Positions 1 to 11,539 of a stretch of 64,000 bases of DNA are shown piece after piece; the stretch's first letter is position 1; each line of letters opens with the position of its first letter. The notes under the pieces were generated by a model. The model was given only the letters and a program-made list of their open reading frames with translations, did no database searches and was not told the DNA's origin. Both the position numbers and the translations under genes were made by a program. The stretch lies in assembly GCF_027579695.1 (NCBI RefSeq), contig NC_083577.1, forward strand, positions 53,813,283 through 53,877,282. Direction: 5' to 3'. The stretch comes from Neoarius graeffei. Taxonomy: Eukaryota; Chordata; Actinopteri; Siluriformes; Ariidae.

Positions 1-900
1 CTTAAAACATGAATATAGCTGCAAGCAGCAATGCGGGGCCAAGCAGCCACATGCTAAGAGATTGATGTTATGTTGGAGAGATGGTCATAACTTGTGCTGA
101 CCTTGAAATTTTTAAATGACCTTCAATGGGGCATCCAACAGTGTGATCAGGCATTGGAATTTTGTTTCTAACCAAAACACATGAGATATGAGCCAAAACA
201 CATTTTTACAAGTTATAGCGCCCCCTATTGGTCAATTTGCACCAAATTTGGTGTGGACCCTTCTGGAGGGGTTTGGCTTTATGTCGTTCAGTTTGGTTGA
301 GATATGTCAAAGAGCTGCCGAGATATGAGCTCACTGCCTGTTTGGCATCTTTGCCACTAAATTTGAATGGCTGCTGTGCAGTGACAGTTTTATCAATCGC
401 TCCAAAAAATAGACCCTATATACACCGTAGTCTGAAGATGGTCCATGACAATTTTCATGAAAAACGGTCAAAAAATGTAGGAGAAGTAGAATTTTATTCA
501 AGTTTAACAAAATCCAAAATGGCGGAAAATCTACCCAGGCGGAAAATGACGTCATAGGGTGCATTGGAATCGGCTTGGCCCAAGGATTCCAGGGATACGA
601 AGTTTTTGAGAATCGGATGTACCGTACGGTTCAAAAGTTATGAGCAAAAATGTATGTCAAACTTTGACCAGTTGGTGGCGCTAGCGAGTTTGAAGTGGCA
701 ACATGAAATTTACTGAGAAGAATCATGAAACTGTCCAGAATCAGTGTGCTAAATTTCATAACTTTTTACCATATGGTTCTATAGCTTGCCATAGACATCC
801 TATACGGAAGAAAGATGCTTGAAATAAGAAGAAGAAGAAGAAGAAGAAGAAACCATAGAAACACTAGAGGTGCCTGCAGCTCCGCTGCTTGGTCCCTAAT
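1..900. repeat. Dispersed non-coding fish repeat
   Basis: No supported reading frame. The phrases around 215-260 (a 'gcgccccctattggtcaatt' type core) and the GAA-rich 3' end at 829-851 have the look of a high-copy non-coding family known to me from many teleost genomes. Both ends carry related 'ccaagcag' and 'ctgca' words, but I cannot define clean terminal inverted repeats or a target duplication. The left end is cut by the window edge. Confidence 0.45.
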
Positions 901-927
901 TAGAACATCCACAGGAGTTTCCTGCAG

Positions 928-1053
928 ATGTTAAAGGACCGCAGCCTCCTAAGGAAGTAATGTTAAAGGACCGCAGCCTCCTAAGGAAGTAAGATAAGAT
1001 AAGATAAGATAAGATAAGATAAGATAAGATAAGATAAGATAAGATAAGATAAG
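928..1053. repeat. Tandem 31-bp duplication followed by (GATAA)n
   Basis: A unit of about 31 bp reading 'atgttaaaggaccgcagcct' and onward occurs twice back to back (928-990). It runs straight into a pentamer array of GATAA units to about 1053. Confidence 0.85.
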
Positions 1054-1061
1054 TCTTTATT

Positions 1062-2625
1062 AGTGTGCTTGCCAAAGGCAAACACACTATTGTTCTTCTT
1101 AAGTTTACTTATTCTGCCTTATTCTGACACATTTTTTGGATCCACTACTCCCCCTAGGGCGTTTGAGATAGAGACACCATTCCAACTCTGAGACGTCTGG
1201 CCCGAAGTGCTGTAGTGTGCTTGTATACAGGTTTTGGATCAACGCGCCCGTTCTCTTGTTCTTGTCATTTTTCTTTTGTTTTTTTTTCCCATAGAGAATG
1301 AATAGGGCTCATGAATCGAATCGTCCTACTCGGACACGCTACATCGCAGATGCACCAAACCTCATGTGATATTTCAGACCAACTCCCCCGACACATACAT
1401 GCAATCGGTTCTGACCCGCACTCTTATTTTTCTTTTCTTTTTGCTCATCCCTTTTTCCTCCATAGGCTTGCATTAATTTTTGGCCCCATTGAAAATGAAT
1501 GGTGTTTCAGGAGAAAAACTTTTACTCTGCATCAGTTTTTTTAACCAAGTGACCAAACTTCAAGAAACTTCACTTGATGCCTCAGGCCAAGTCCCCACAC
1601 AGATCCATCCCCTCATCTGAGACCTGCACTCGTCTTTTCCTTGGTTTTCACGCATCTCTTTTTACCTCCATAGGCTTCCATTGATTTTTGGCCCCATTCA
1701 AATGAATGGAGTTTTGCTCAGTAACACTTCACCACACATCCACCAAACTTCATACGGCACCTCAGGCCAAATCACCAATCACACATGATGTCGGTTCTGA
1801 CCCGCGCTCATCTTTGTCTTGCCTTTCATCCGTCCATTTTTTCTCCATTTTGCCGCTAATCATTGGAAGCTTGACTGAGTCATTCCTCCCTTCCCCCATA
1901 GGTGATGATGCATTTGGCAAGGATCTGCTCATTTGAGACTTTGACAGCAAATCAACTTCAACTCAATGGCCACTTTATTAGGAATACTTACACGCACACA
2001 CGATAGCAATTAGCATATAACCATTCACATGTTACCATGCTAGCTGTTAGCATGTTACCCATTACAATATCATGCCTGCTGTTAGCTCGCGAATTGTTAG
2101 CATGTTCACCATTAGCATGTTATCATGAGAGCTGTTAACATGTTAGGATTAGCATGGTAGCATGCAGAGTTTGCATGTTTGCTGTTAGCGAGTTCACCTG
2201 AGCATGTTAGCATGCTAACTGTTAGCATGTTAGCTGTTAACATGTCACCCTCAGCGTGTTAGCATGCTAAAAGTTAACATACTAGCCATTAGCATGTTAG
2301 CCTGTTAGCTGTTAGCATGATAGCTGTCAGCATATTAGCCTTAAAGTGTTAGAATTTTAACAAATAACATGCTAATCATTAGCATGTTAGAAATCTAGCT
2401 GTTAGCATGTTATCTATTAGCATGTTAGCATTAACATGTTAACATGTTAGCTTTTAGCATGTTAGTATGCTGTTAGCATGTTAGTATGCTAACTGTTAGC
2501 ATGCTAGTTGTTAGCATGTTGGCATTAGCATGTTGGCATGCTAGCTTTTAGCATGCTAGCATGATAGCTGTTCTGCTACAGCTCAGCAAGCACACTGCAT
2601 TTTCTCTGCGGAAATGCAGTCTAGT
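1062..2625 (+). repeat. TIR element with TTAGCATG minisatellite, copy A
   Basis: Starts with AGTGTGCTTGC at 1062 and ends with its reverse complement at about 2586-2596; homology to the second copy runs on to about 2625. The first 900 bp is unique sequence with four diverged repeats of a 'cataggcttgcatt / ggccccattgaaatgaatg' module. From about 1990 to 2575 it is an irregular array of TTAGCATG-type octamers. There is no coding capacity. A second copy lies inverted at 29144-30702. It looks like a large non-autonomous DNA element of unknown superfamily. Confidence 0.7.
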
Positions 2626-2889
2626 TGTCATTGTCATTAGCATAAACCTTTCAACAAGCATGTATTACAATTCCAACATAAATGTAGCAATAGCAGCCCT
2701 GTGATCAACTAGTGACCTGTACAGGGTGTACCAGCCTGGATGGTCACCTCAGTCATCTCAGCTCACTGAGCCACAGGCCTCCAGACCTAAAAAGTGGGGT
2801 TGGCTTGTGCGCACTGACTCTCACTTCAAAAACATGTAGCACAGGCAGGAAGTTGTTGCCTTCCCACTGTTGTTCAAAATCGAATAAAA

Positions 2890-2995
2890 CCACCTCAGGG
2901 TGTACCCCACCTCTTGCCCAAAGTCTGCTGGAATTGGTGCCAGCTTCCCTATGATCCTGATTGATAACTTGTATAGATAATGAATGGATAGATTG
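2890..2995 (+). repeat. Decayed SINE body fragment
   Basis: The stretch reading 'gtgtaccccacctcttgccc' through 'gatagataatgaatggat' is a diverged match to the 3' body of the common SINE of this window (see 5531-5860). The head is lost. A similar scrap of the same 3' end lies at about 4552-4600, just beyond the hairpin. Confidence 0.5.
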
Positions 2996-3176
2996 TCTCA
3001 TAAACAGATACTGGGTTTTCCCCATCTTGTTTTATAACCTCATTGACCTGATGTTTTGTTTGGGTTGTACTGAGTGCCTTATCACTTTCATCAGACTTGT
3101 TTAATGGTTGACTTTCAACTGATGGTGTGACATTCACCCTGCTTGGTGTTGCTCAGAAAGACTCAGGGGTCTATCA

Positions 3177-4524
3177 TAGACTGGTACCAAAATCCAGAAT
3201 TGTGACACCCAAAGGCATTTTTGAGACAAAGTCAGCAAACAGTCTTATTTTGTCAATTTGGGTGTGCCGAATTCAAATCTGCAATATGCTGAGCTCTATC
3301 TGACCTCTGTTGACCTCTAGAGGTCATTGAACTTTGGGCCTGTAAACGTCTCAGCTGAACCCAGTTTCTCAGCTTTCTAAGGAATGAAATGTACTAAAAT
3401 GATTAATGAAGTTAGCAAATGGCCTTGTTTGTTAAATGTTTGGGTGCTGAATTCATTTTTCATTTGTAAAACGACATATGACCTCTGATAACTCAAGGTC
3501 ATTAAACTTGGCCTATAGGCCTATGCATTTAACGGCATTTTTAAACTGACTTTACTCCCCCAAAAAGAATATGAACAGACAAAAAACAAATAGAAAGGAA
3601 CAAATACAACATTAAATGCCAGTCCATGTACGTGAATTACTTTTCACAATGAGAATGCCTAGGCGATCACCTTACATAACATTGCATTACATTTAGCGGT
3701 TATTGTTTATACAAAGCTACTGAAAAAAGGACAGATTCAGCAGCATACAAAATGTGGGGGCATACAGGGTATACAGGTTAATCAGGGTTAGTATATATAT
3801 GAGAGTTTTTTTCTTTGTTGTTTGTTTTTTGTAAAGGCTTTACCCCATTTAAAACAAAACAAAAAACAAACAACAAAGAAAAAAACTCTCATATATACTA
3901 ACCCTGATTAACCTGTATACCCTGTATGCCCCCACATTTTGTATGCTGCTGAATCTGTCCTTTTTTCAGTAGCTTTGTATAAACAATAACCGCTAAATGT
4001 AATGCAATGTTATGTAAGGTGATCGCCTAGGCATTCTCATTGTGAAAAGTAAGTCACATGTACATGGACTGGCATTTAATGTTGTATTTGTTCCTTTCTA
4101 TTTGTTTTTTGTCTGTTCATATTCTTTTTGGGGGAGTAAAGTCAGTTTAAAAATGCCGTTAAATGCATAGGCCTATAGGCCAAGTTTAATGACCTTGAGG
4201 TTATCAGAGGTCATATGTTGTTTTACACATGAAAAATGAATTCAGCACCCAAACATTTAACAAACAAGGCCATTTGCTAACTTCATTAATCATTTTAGTA
4301 CATTTCATTCCTTAGAAAGCTGAGAAACTGGGTTCAGCTGAGACGTTTACAGGCCCAAAGTTCAATGACCTCTAGAGGTCAACAGAGGTCAGATAGAGCT
4401 CGGCATATTACAGATTTGAATTCGGCACACCCAAATTGACAAAATAAGACTGTTTGCCGACTTTGTCTCAAAAATGCCTTTAACTCCTTAAATAAGCACT
4501 TTTTTGAATTTTGGTACCAGTCTA
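3177..4524. repeat. Long fold-back hairpin element
   Basis: Two inverted arms, about 3177-3832 and 3859-4524 (roughly 656 and 666 bp), flank a 26-bp spacer. The inner parts of the arms are nearly identical, with scattered single changes and small indels; the outermost 50 bp is more diverged. The ends read TAGACTGGTACC and its complement. A 13-bp direct repeat, AGGGGTCTATCAT, lies at 3165-3177 and 4533-4545; the shorter CTATCA at 3171-3176 and 4522-4527 is the alternative target duplication. No reading frame is credible. Confidence 0.85.
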
Positions 4525-4877
4525 TCACTGTGAGGGGTCTATCATCCAACTTCCCCCGTGACCCTGATGGATAAGCGGTATAGATAATGGATGGCCAAAT
4601 GGATGTAGTAATAGTTTAGGGATTTAACTCCATCGTTCATTATTTTAAATAATCAATAACTCTATTTTACAAAGTTTGCTTATAAATAAAGAAAAAAATC
4701 ATCTTGTTTTTCATTATAAACATGTCCATTGTCCACTTTTATCATAATATCACTGTCAAACAGCCTTCACCTGGAAGCATAGCTTCTCTTCACAGTATTT
4801 ACAGCAGCATATGCTTGGTATCACGCGGGTCTAAGGATAGAAGGGATGAGAATGAAGATAATATTTTGGGATTTGAT

Positions 4878-5138
4878 ATTCATTCATTTTCTATGCTACT
4901 TATCTATTGTGGGTCATGGGTGAGCTGGAGCCAATCCCAGCTGACTTGAGAGGCAGGATACACCCTGGACAGGTCACCAGTCTACACAAAGGGACAAATA
5001 GCCATTCACACTCACATTTACACCTTTGGACAATTTAGAGTAGCCAGTTGCCCTAATGTGCATGTTTTTGGACTGTGGAATGACCAAAGGAAACCAGGTT
5101 CAAACCCAGAACTTTCTTGCTGTGAGGTGACAGTGTTA
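4878..5138 (-). mobile_element. Old tRNA-headed SINE copy
   Basis: Reverse-strand copy of the main SINE family: the tail side at 4878, the body 'cccagctgacttgagaggca' type, and the head with a decayed B box near 5100-5138. It is much more diverged than the copies at 11.5 and 23.2 kb. Confidence 0.75.
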
Positions 5139-5530
5139 TTGATGTGACAGACTGTGAACTGTGCATTTTACACCAGAGATACACTTGAGAATGAGACTTC
5201 TCGGCCTTTATTGTTACATTTTTCAGCTTTAGACTGTATCAAGGTCAGCTGTTATCCCACAGTAGGATTTGTTTTGCAGAATGACATCATGAAACTTTCA
5301 CAGTGTATAACAATACAGCTTGTACCCAAGGATAAAGTGTATGAAAATATACTTTTGAAGAATACTGTCAGGAACTCAAATACATGGGAAAAATGCATCA
5401 GACATTTATCTATTTTGATTTCCAGTGTTTTTAGTTTATTTTGAAACAGTGTATTAAATAAAACCATGCATTAGCTAGTTTGGTACATTGGCACTACAGT
5501 ACAGAATAAAGACAAGACCAAAGAAAACAT

Positions 5531-5860
5531 GGTGGCACGGTGGTGTAGTGGTTAGCACTGTCGCCTCACAGCAAGAAGGTTCTGGGTTCAAGCCCAGTGG
5601 CCGATGGGTGCCTTTCTGTGTGGAGTTTGCATGTTCTCCCTGTGTCTGCCCAGGTTTCCTCTGGGTGTTCCGGTTTCCCCCATAGTCCAAAGACATGCAA
5701 GTTAGGCTAATTGGTGGCTCTAAATTGACTGTAGGTGTGAATGGATGTGTGTCTCTATGCGTCAGTCCTGCAATGATCTGGAGACTTGTCTAGGGCGTAA
5801 CCTGCCTCTCGCCCATAGTCAGCTGGGATAGGCTCCAGCTTGCCCATGACCCTGCACACT
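5531..5860 (+). mobile_element. tRNA-headed SINE with 11-bp target duplication
   Basis: The head reads 'ggcacggtggtgtagtggtt' (A-box-like) and 'ggttctgggttcaagccc' (B-box-like), so it derives from a tRNA. The body matches other copies in the window. AAAGAAAACAT occurs at both edges (5520-5530 and 5861-5871), a perfect target duplication typical of LINE-driven insertion. Open frames inside it are shadows. Confidence 0.85.
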
Positions 5861-6349
5861 AAAGAAAACATATCAAATATGCAGGTTAAGAGAATGGCTA
5901 AGTGACTAACCAGTGACTCAAAGGCTAGCCTATGCTTCTGCACTCTTGTATACCAAATAACTTTGCAGAAACTTGTTTAAAGGTGATTGTTCCATTACAG
6001 TATACTGTGCAAATATGATTGCTATTTTATAATTATCAGCACAATGATTAAGCTTGTGGTTTACAGTGATGATGACAAAGAATGCTATAATTTCATAATT
6101 TCAGTCTATATTTGTGAGAATTATCCAGTTTGGGCATTGTAACTGCAGAAAACTAAAATCAGAAACCTTAACGAGCTTCAGGAAGAGTGAGCTGGCAAGC
6201 AAACAATGTTATTTATGTATTATACAATCTTATTTCCTGATTGAATATGCAGTAATTATGTACGTTAAACTTTAAAGCCACATTGATCTTTTTATGGAGG
6301 AAGTTAAGTGTTGTTCAGATAAGGAGTGTAAAACCTGTCCACCGAGACA

Positions 6350-6357
6350 TATATAAG
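6350..6357 (+). promoter_or_regulatory. TATA box of the C-type lectin gene
   Basis: TATATAAG lies about 60 bp ahead of a strong splice donor (ACAG|gtaagc, exon end 6414). A start near 6380 would give a short non-coding first exon that is spliced to 6578, where the pyrimidine/TG-rich acceptor ends in 'ttttag'. The 5' untranslated exon is inferred from these splice signals. Confidence 0.6.
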
Positions 6358-6537
6358 AGGAAGGGATTAAGACTAAGAGACAAAGACATTCGCAGAATAT
6401 TGAGATTGATACAGGTAAGCACTTTAGACATTTCTTTCACAGATATTTATACTGAATTATCATGATACAGATCAAATAAAACTCAAGGTAAAAAAATACA
6501 ATAAGACTAATTATACGTATTTATATTGTGTTGCCTT

Positions 6538-6575
<38 letters not shown>

Positions 6576-6595
6576 AGGATATACATAGAGACATC

Positions 6596-8962
6596 ATGAG
6601 AGCATATCTTTGGCTGTTTCTGAGTCTGGCAGGTACAAAGTAAACCTTACTGACCTTGTTATAAAATAAGATTAATTAGAAAACATATTGTTGGTGATTG
6701 ACATGCCTTTTTCTATTACTCCAGTATCTGTTCTAATAACATTGGAGAGATGGCGAGTAGGTGCATGAACTTAACATCATGCCTGCTTATGATCAGCTTT
6801 CTGTCTTTAAACTGTCATGTGTAATAATTAAAACACAGTAAAGTCCAGTAAGAGCCAATAATGTTGAAATACAGGAGCCATGTTTTGTTGCACTCCTTTC
6901 TATTGATTTAATGGTAATGTCATCCAAAACATAACACAATGGACAATAACGCCTCAGGTTAAATGTTATGCTTGATTTAACCACTTCATTTAACCAGAAC
7001 AGGATGTTACCATGTCAACCCATTCCTCCCTCCACGTACCATGATTGTACTTCATGTTTTATGCACAAATAGCAGAATATTCATTGTCATTATTGTGTCT
7101 GCAGTGGTTGAAGGTCTCCCGGTTCAAGAGGAGGTATCATTTGAGAGCCTGGAATTGCCCCAGAATGAGGGAGGTTCTCTGGTTGGAGACCTGTTACCTG
7201 ATCAAGACCATGTGGTGCAGGAGGATCCGAAACCTTCTGGCAGTGACGAGTCCTCTGTGCAGGAACAACCAGCAAGATTTAACCTAGTGCAAGAGGATGG
7301 GTCTTTTAAAGGAAATAGTCTGGTGGAGCCTAAGCCTCTTGACAAGCAAGAAGAAATAGATGCTAATGAAGCTCTGCTGCAGATAGAAGAAGTTTTTCAT
7401 CCAGGTAAGGAAGTTAGTGAAGATTAGTCATACAAATCAACTTATGCTAACCCAACCTACTATAGTGAGCATTAAAGGAACACTGCCTTTCAATTTCATA
7501 AAATCGATAAAATTTAGTTCTCTCTGAAACTTGGTCAGAATGATTTATTTCTTGAATATCTCACAAAATATCAGGCAATTCTGTGACTGGGAACATATCT
7601 AATTTGAGGGGATTCCATAGCAAATAATGTGCATGAGATCGCCTGGTTCGTGCAATCAAGCAAACAGAGGAAGTGCATGTGTGCATGCATAAGTTTACAT
7701 TTGATCATCCCACCATCTCCGCTGATCACCGATATTTATTAGTTTGGCCCTGCGTTTCCTTTCCTTTGCAATACAGCGTCTTTTCTTTTTGATTTCCATT
7801 ACTGTAGTCGGCCTTTCACGTTTCAGTCACGCACTCACATTCTCCATTTTCCTCTCCTATTTCAAATTTGAATCCCGCAATGTCTTGCGCAAACAGGGAA
7901 AGCCCACCACATGATGCATAAAATTGAAAGTCTGTGATTTGAATTCAGTAGCTTTCGGTCCACTAAACAAAAATAATTGGGTGTCAGGGAAAATTCTTTT
8001 TATGACTTACACTTGAAAAATCTGAAAGGCAGTCTACCTTTAAAACACGTTATAATTGACATAAAATAACTGACATAAAGATGGTGCTTTCAACATTTTT
8101 AATGATTACGGAATAAGAATAAGAAGCATGAGCTTAGTGCACACTGAAAATCCTGGTTGTTATATGTCCACAGAGAAGCAGCTTTGTAAAGGCATAAGTT
8201 TTAATGGCAAATGCTACCAGTTCTTCAAAGGACCTATGAGGGCTTATGATGCAGAGGTATCACTGGCTGCCTTTAATATTACGAGTGCAGTTTAAGTTTG
8301 TTTTAATATTTGCTGTCTTCTAAACCAAAGTGAACCTAGAACCAAATTTAGAATTGTAATTTTAGCTCCTAAAGCTCAATTATATTTTATTAAGGACTGG
8401 TTAAACATTCTCTGATTGTCACAATGTTGCCTCTGTTTTTAATTAGCTCTCCTGTCAGACCAAGTTCCTTAATGGACATTTAGCTTCAGTGACCTCCAAA
8501 TACATTCAGGGCCTCATGAAGTTGCTCATGGAAATGAATGGGGTTCGCACAAGTACATGGATTGGAGGCATTAGATACCTAAACGTATGTTCATGTGAAT
8601 GAAATGCTTGTTTATGTTTTAGCTTTTTTTATAATTTTATACACATATTATATGACTTTCTCTGTAATGTTTTCTCAGACTGACCGTTTCATATGGCTTG
8701 ATGGGGCACAGTGGAAGTATGCTGACTGGTCACCCGGAAAGCCTAACAACGGTGTTGGGCTGGAAAACTGTGTTGCATTATTGAGTAAATACTGAATCTT
8801 AAAATGAACAACAATGCATAAACAACAAACAAAATAAAACATTTACTATCTCCATCATTAATTTTATTAACCCTATTCTAATGTTTCCTTTCAGATAACT
8901 CAAAGTTCAGTAACCTGTCATGCTGGGACCTGCGAGCCTACATCTGCTCCTATCCTCTCTAA
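6596..8962 (+). CDS. Secreted C-type lectin with acidic propiece (bone-marrow-proteoglycan-like)
   Basis: Coding exons, joined by GT-AG rules and phase: 6596-6632, 7105-7404, 8174-8256, 8447-8584, 8679-8784, 8895-8962; 732 nt, 243 residues. Residues 1-16 look like a signal peptide (MRAYLWLFLSLAVVEG). Residues 17-112 are acidic and rich in E, D, Q and P without cysteine, like the acidic propiece of PRG2/PRG3. Residues 113-243 form a C-type lectin domain: the long-form start LCKGISFNGKCYQFF, then WIGG, ENC and the end SCWDLRAYICSYPL. The place of the EPN/QPD sugar-specificity motif holds KPN, and the usual WND before the fifth cysteine is missing, so classic calcium-dependent sugar binding is doubtful. 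Family membership is firm; the PRG2/3 label rests on architecture and the ICSY ending. Nattectin- or ladderlectin-type fish lectins are the alternative. A piggyBac-like MITE sits in the intron at 7.5-8.0 kb. Confidence 0.85.
7476..8039. mobile_element. piggyBac-like MITE, copy 1
   Basis: TTAA lies on both sides (7472-7475 and 8040-8043). The ends AGGAACACTGCCTTTC and GAAAGGCAGTCTACCT are inverted repeats. About 564 bp with no reading frame. It lies wholly within a lectin intron. A related copy is at 22693-23831. Assignment to piggyBac rests on the TTAA duplication and size only. Confidence 0.75.
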
Positions 8963-10460
8963 GGGTTAGTTAGAGTTAAATTAGCTATTTTACTATGTAG
9001 CTTCATTTTATAAAAACTGGTTTATGATGCATTATATTGAATCATACAGAATAACACACTGAAGCAAATATTAATAATCTAATTCTGTGCTTGGTATAGA
9101 CGAATCCGGTGACTGATTTGTGTGTTCCACATTTAGCGGTGTCGCCATTACTGCAGTGGCAAGTCATGGTGACTCAGTGTGTCTGCTGTTGCATGCTGAC
9201 AGTGACAGCAGCATGGGTAGATGGATTGACGATGTTAGGCAGTGGCCCTCAGTTACTGATGAAGGTCCCTTTATGGATGGTGATCTTAACATTATTCAAA
9301 TAAGTTAGACATTACAACAATAGTCAGAAATAGAGAAAAAACCAGATCACTTGACCATCTATCACATTTCAAGTGATGAAATGTAATATACTGTACTAAC
9401 AACATTGTACGAGCTAGCATAATCACTCGTGGGCTGCATTTAATGATTACAGACCAGTTACATTAGTAACATAATAATAATAATAGAGTTTTTTGTATTA
9501 CATATTCAATATTATTTTATTAATTGCCTGCATGTGATCAGCCACTTCTGGAGAATATCCTGGTCCTCTACACACCCAGGGAATCTATGTAAAGTGTATA
9601 GTCTCAGACAGGGGCACTTATCACCATGTAAGGGCTTGAGTATTTCGCATTCAGTTTTTTCAGTTGAAGTTGGAGCAAACACAGCTGAGAACTGCACAAG
9701 TTCTTCCTGATTTCCTAGATATTATGATAAAAAGTAACATTACACAGAAAGTAAAGGCAAAAGTAGAAATTTGTACACCTCTGAGGACAACTTACATTCA
9801 ATGCATGAACATTGTAGGGAGATGCCGCTACAGTAATGTGACTTGTTTACTTCTGATACTTTCCTGGATTCGTCTATTACCCCGTTCCCACTCACAGTGA
9901 AAACCGTAAATTTCCCGTTATTATACAGCAATGAGGTCCTGTAGGAATGGGAGTAAAAAATGGCAAAGTTTATATGTTAATCTTTATTTTAAAATTTTTA
10001 TCTCAAATGTTGATATTAATATTTGGGGTGCACCTGTTTCTCTGTTTTTCAGAACACACAGGATGGTCCAACCAGTATACAAAACTCTTACTGTCTATTC
10101 TTCTGCTCCCAAGGTCAACTTCTTACTTGGCAGTGCTCTGAACTCCTGTGTCTGTTTCTATGCACATCATTATTTGCCTCTACATCTTAACCAATCATAG
10201 AAGAATATATGTATTTCTTTGTTTCAAATTGACCAATCATGTTTGTCTCACCACACCCTTATATGTGAATATATACTCATGTTTGACTTACAATAAACTA
10301 AAAAACCTCTCTGAACCTGGTCTCTGTCAGTGATATCACTTCTGGGCCCTTGAGGAAACCAGTCACTGAGTAGCAGACACATGGGGATTATTAATTTGAG
10401 CTTCTATTCTCAAAACTTTGATACACACAATTACAGAACCTAACAAGTATTTATTTACTT
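8963..10460. other. 3' flank of lectin gene, unassigned
   Basis: Mostly AT-rich sequence without a recognisable gene. Short open frames at 9109-9308 and 9931-10200 resemble no family I know. An AATAAA-type signal at about 10290 ('caataaact') follows a possible exon start at about 10051 ('tttttcag'), so a distal 3' untranslated exon is possible but not shown. Confidence 0.3.
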
Positions 10461-11527
10461 GTAACACAGCATCCAAACTTTTTTTGGAAACTGGGTTGTA
10501 CATTACAAAGTCATAGAAGTCATCAGGGAAAGATGGGACATTACACAAATCCCAGTATCTACTTTTCAGGCCAGCTGAAAGGAGATAAATGACTCTTGTG
10601 TCCACAGTGGTAAATGCCAACACTTTGGTTAATGTATCAAAGAGGTTTTAAAACAAGCTGTGGTTCTATGCCAGTACATCTCAACACCTGGGATTCTCAT
10701 TTTCCATCCTCTCACCCCATCCACAATTCCTGTTTCTGCATGCCAAGTGAAGGATAATTAGACAGCCAGCTGGTCCAAACAGAGCATTTGTTCTGAGACC
10801 AGCAGTCTCCTGTGTAAATGGTCATGAATTAGATCATGGATCATCACAGTTCTCTAAAACACATCACTTCTATTACCAGCATCAGGAATGAAGTTGATAT
10901 ACTGTGGGGAGTTGTTTTGCTTTTGTGTTTTTTTTTTTTTTTTTTTGGGGGGGGGGGGGGGGGGCAGGCAAGTGTTGATTAAGTTGGATTCTTTAAAGAC
11001 ACAGCTTTTTAGTAGACTCAATACTATCAAAATAACATATGAGGCTTATCGCCACTCGCTATCAATTTATCATTACATCTAAACATGAGTACAAGTTAAG
11101 CTACAAGGAATTACTTTGTCCCTTGTACTTAAGTCTACTGCAACAGCTGAACTACTGGGTATCAGAATTTACAACAATGATGAACCAACAAAAAATCTTG
11201 TAATTTAAAAAAGAAATTAATGCATGATTACTTTGATTTTCTATTTCTCTCAGACACAAATACTGTGTATATATACACAAACATATATATTAAAAATATT
11301 TCCTTTTTTTGTCTCCTATATGCAGAAATATGGACTTAAGAATTGGGTACACATTAATTATGCATGAAATCTTAATTTGACCTTTGAACCCAAAAGACTA
11401 TTTCTCCCTACACGACACTCAACTTTTCTTGGTATTATAAACAATATGAAACATTAGATTGAAGGAACCTCATATGTAACTCCCATACCAACAAACATTT
11501 ATGCATATAATATAATAATCATTAACT
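10461..11527. other. Intergenic, decayed repeat traces
   Basis: At about 10467-10500 the words 'ccaaactttttttggaaact' and 'gggttgtac' resemble the terminal repeat of the Tc1 family seen at 27.0 kb, suggesting an old relic end. The rest shows no gene and no clear repeat apart from the homopolymer run listed separately. Confidence 0.3.
10928..10964. repeat. Adjacent T19 and G18 homopolymers
   Basis: A run of 19 T (10928-10946) passes directly into a run of 18 G (10947-10964). Exact lengths in such runs are prone to sequencing error. Confidence 0.8.
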
Positions 11528-11539
11528 ACGAGCAAAATC

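Noticed and set aside
2000-2575. CRISPR-like array from regularly repeated TTAGCATG words
   Set aside because: Spacing is irregular, there are no unique spacers, and the setting is a vertebrate repeat element.
5534-5600. tRNA gene
   Set aside because: A and B boxes are present but belong to the SINE head; the cloverleaf is decayed and the sequence runs straight into the SINE body.
7041-7427. 128-codon open frame taken as a whole gene
   Set aside because: It runs from intron into exon 3 of the lectin and out through the donor at 7405; only 7105-7404 is coding.
9109-9308. Second lectin or small secreted protein gene downstream of the lectin
   Set aside because: Two overlapping frames with no cysteine pattern, signal peptide or splice support.
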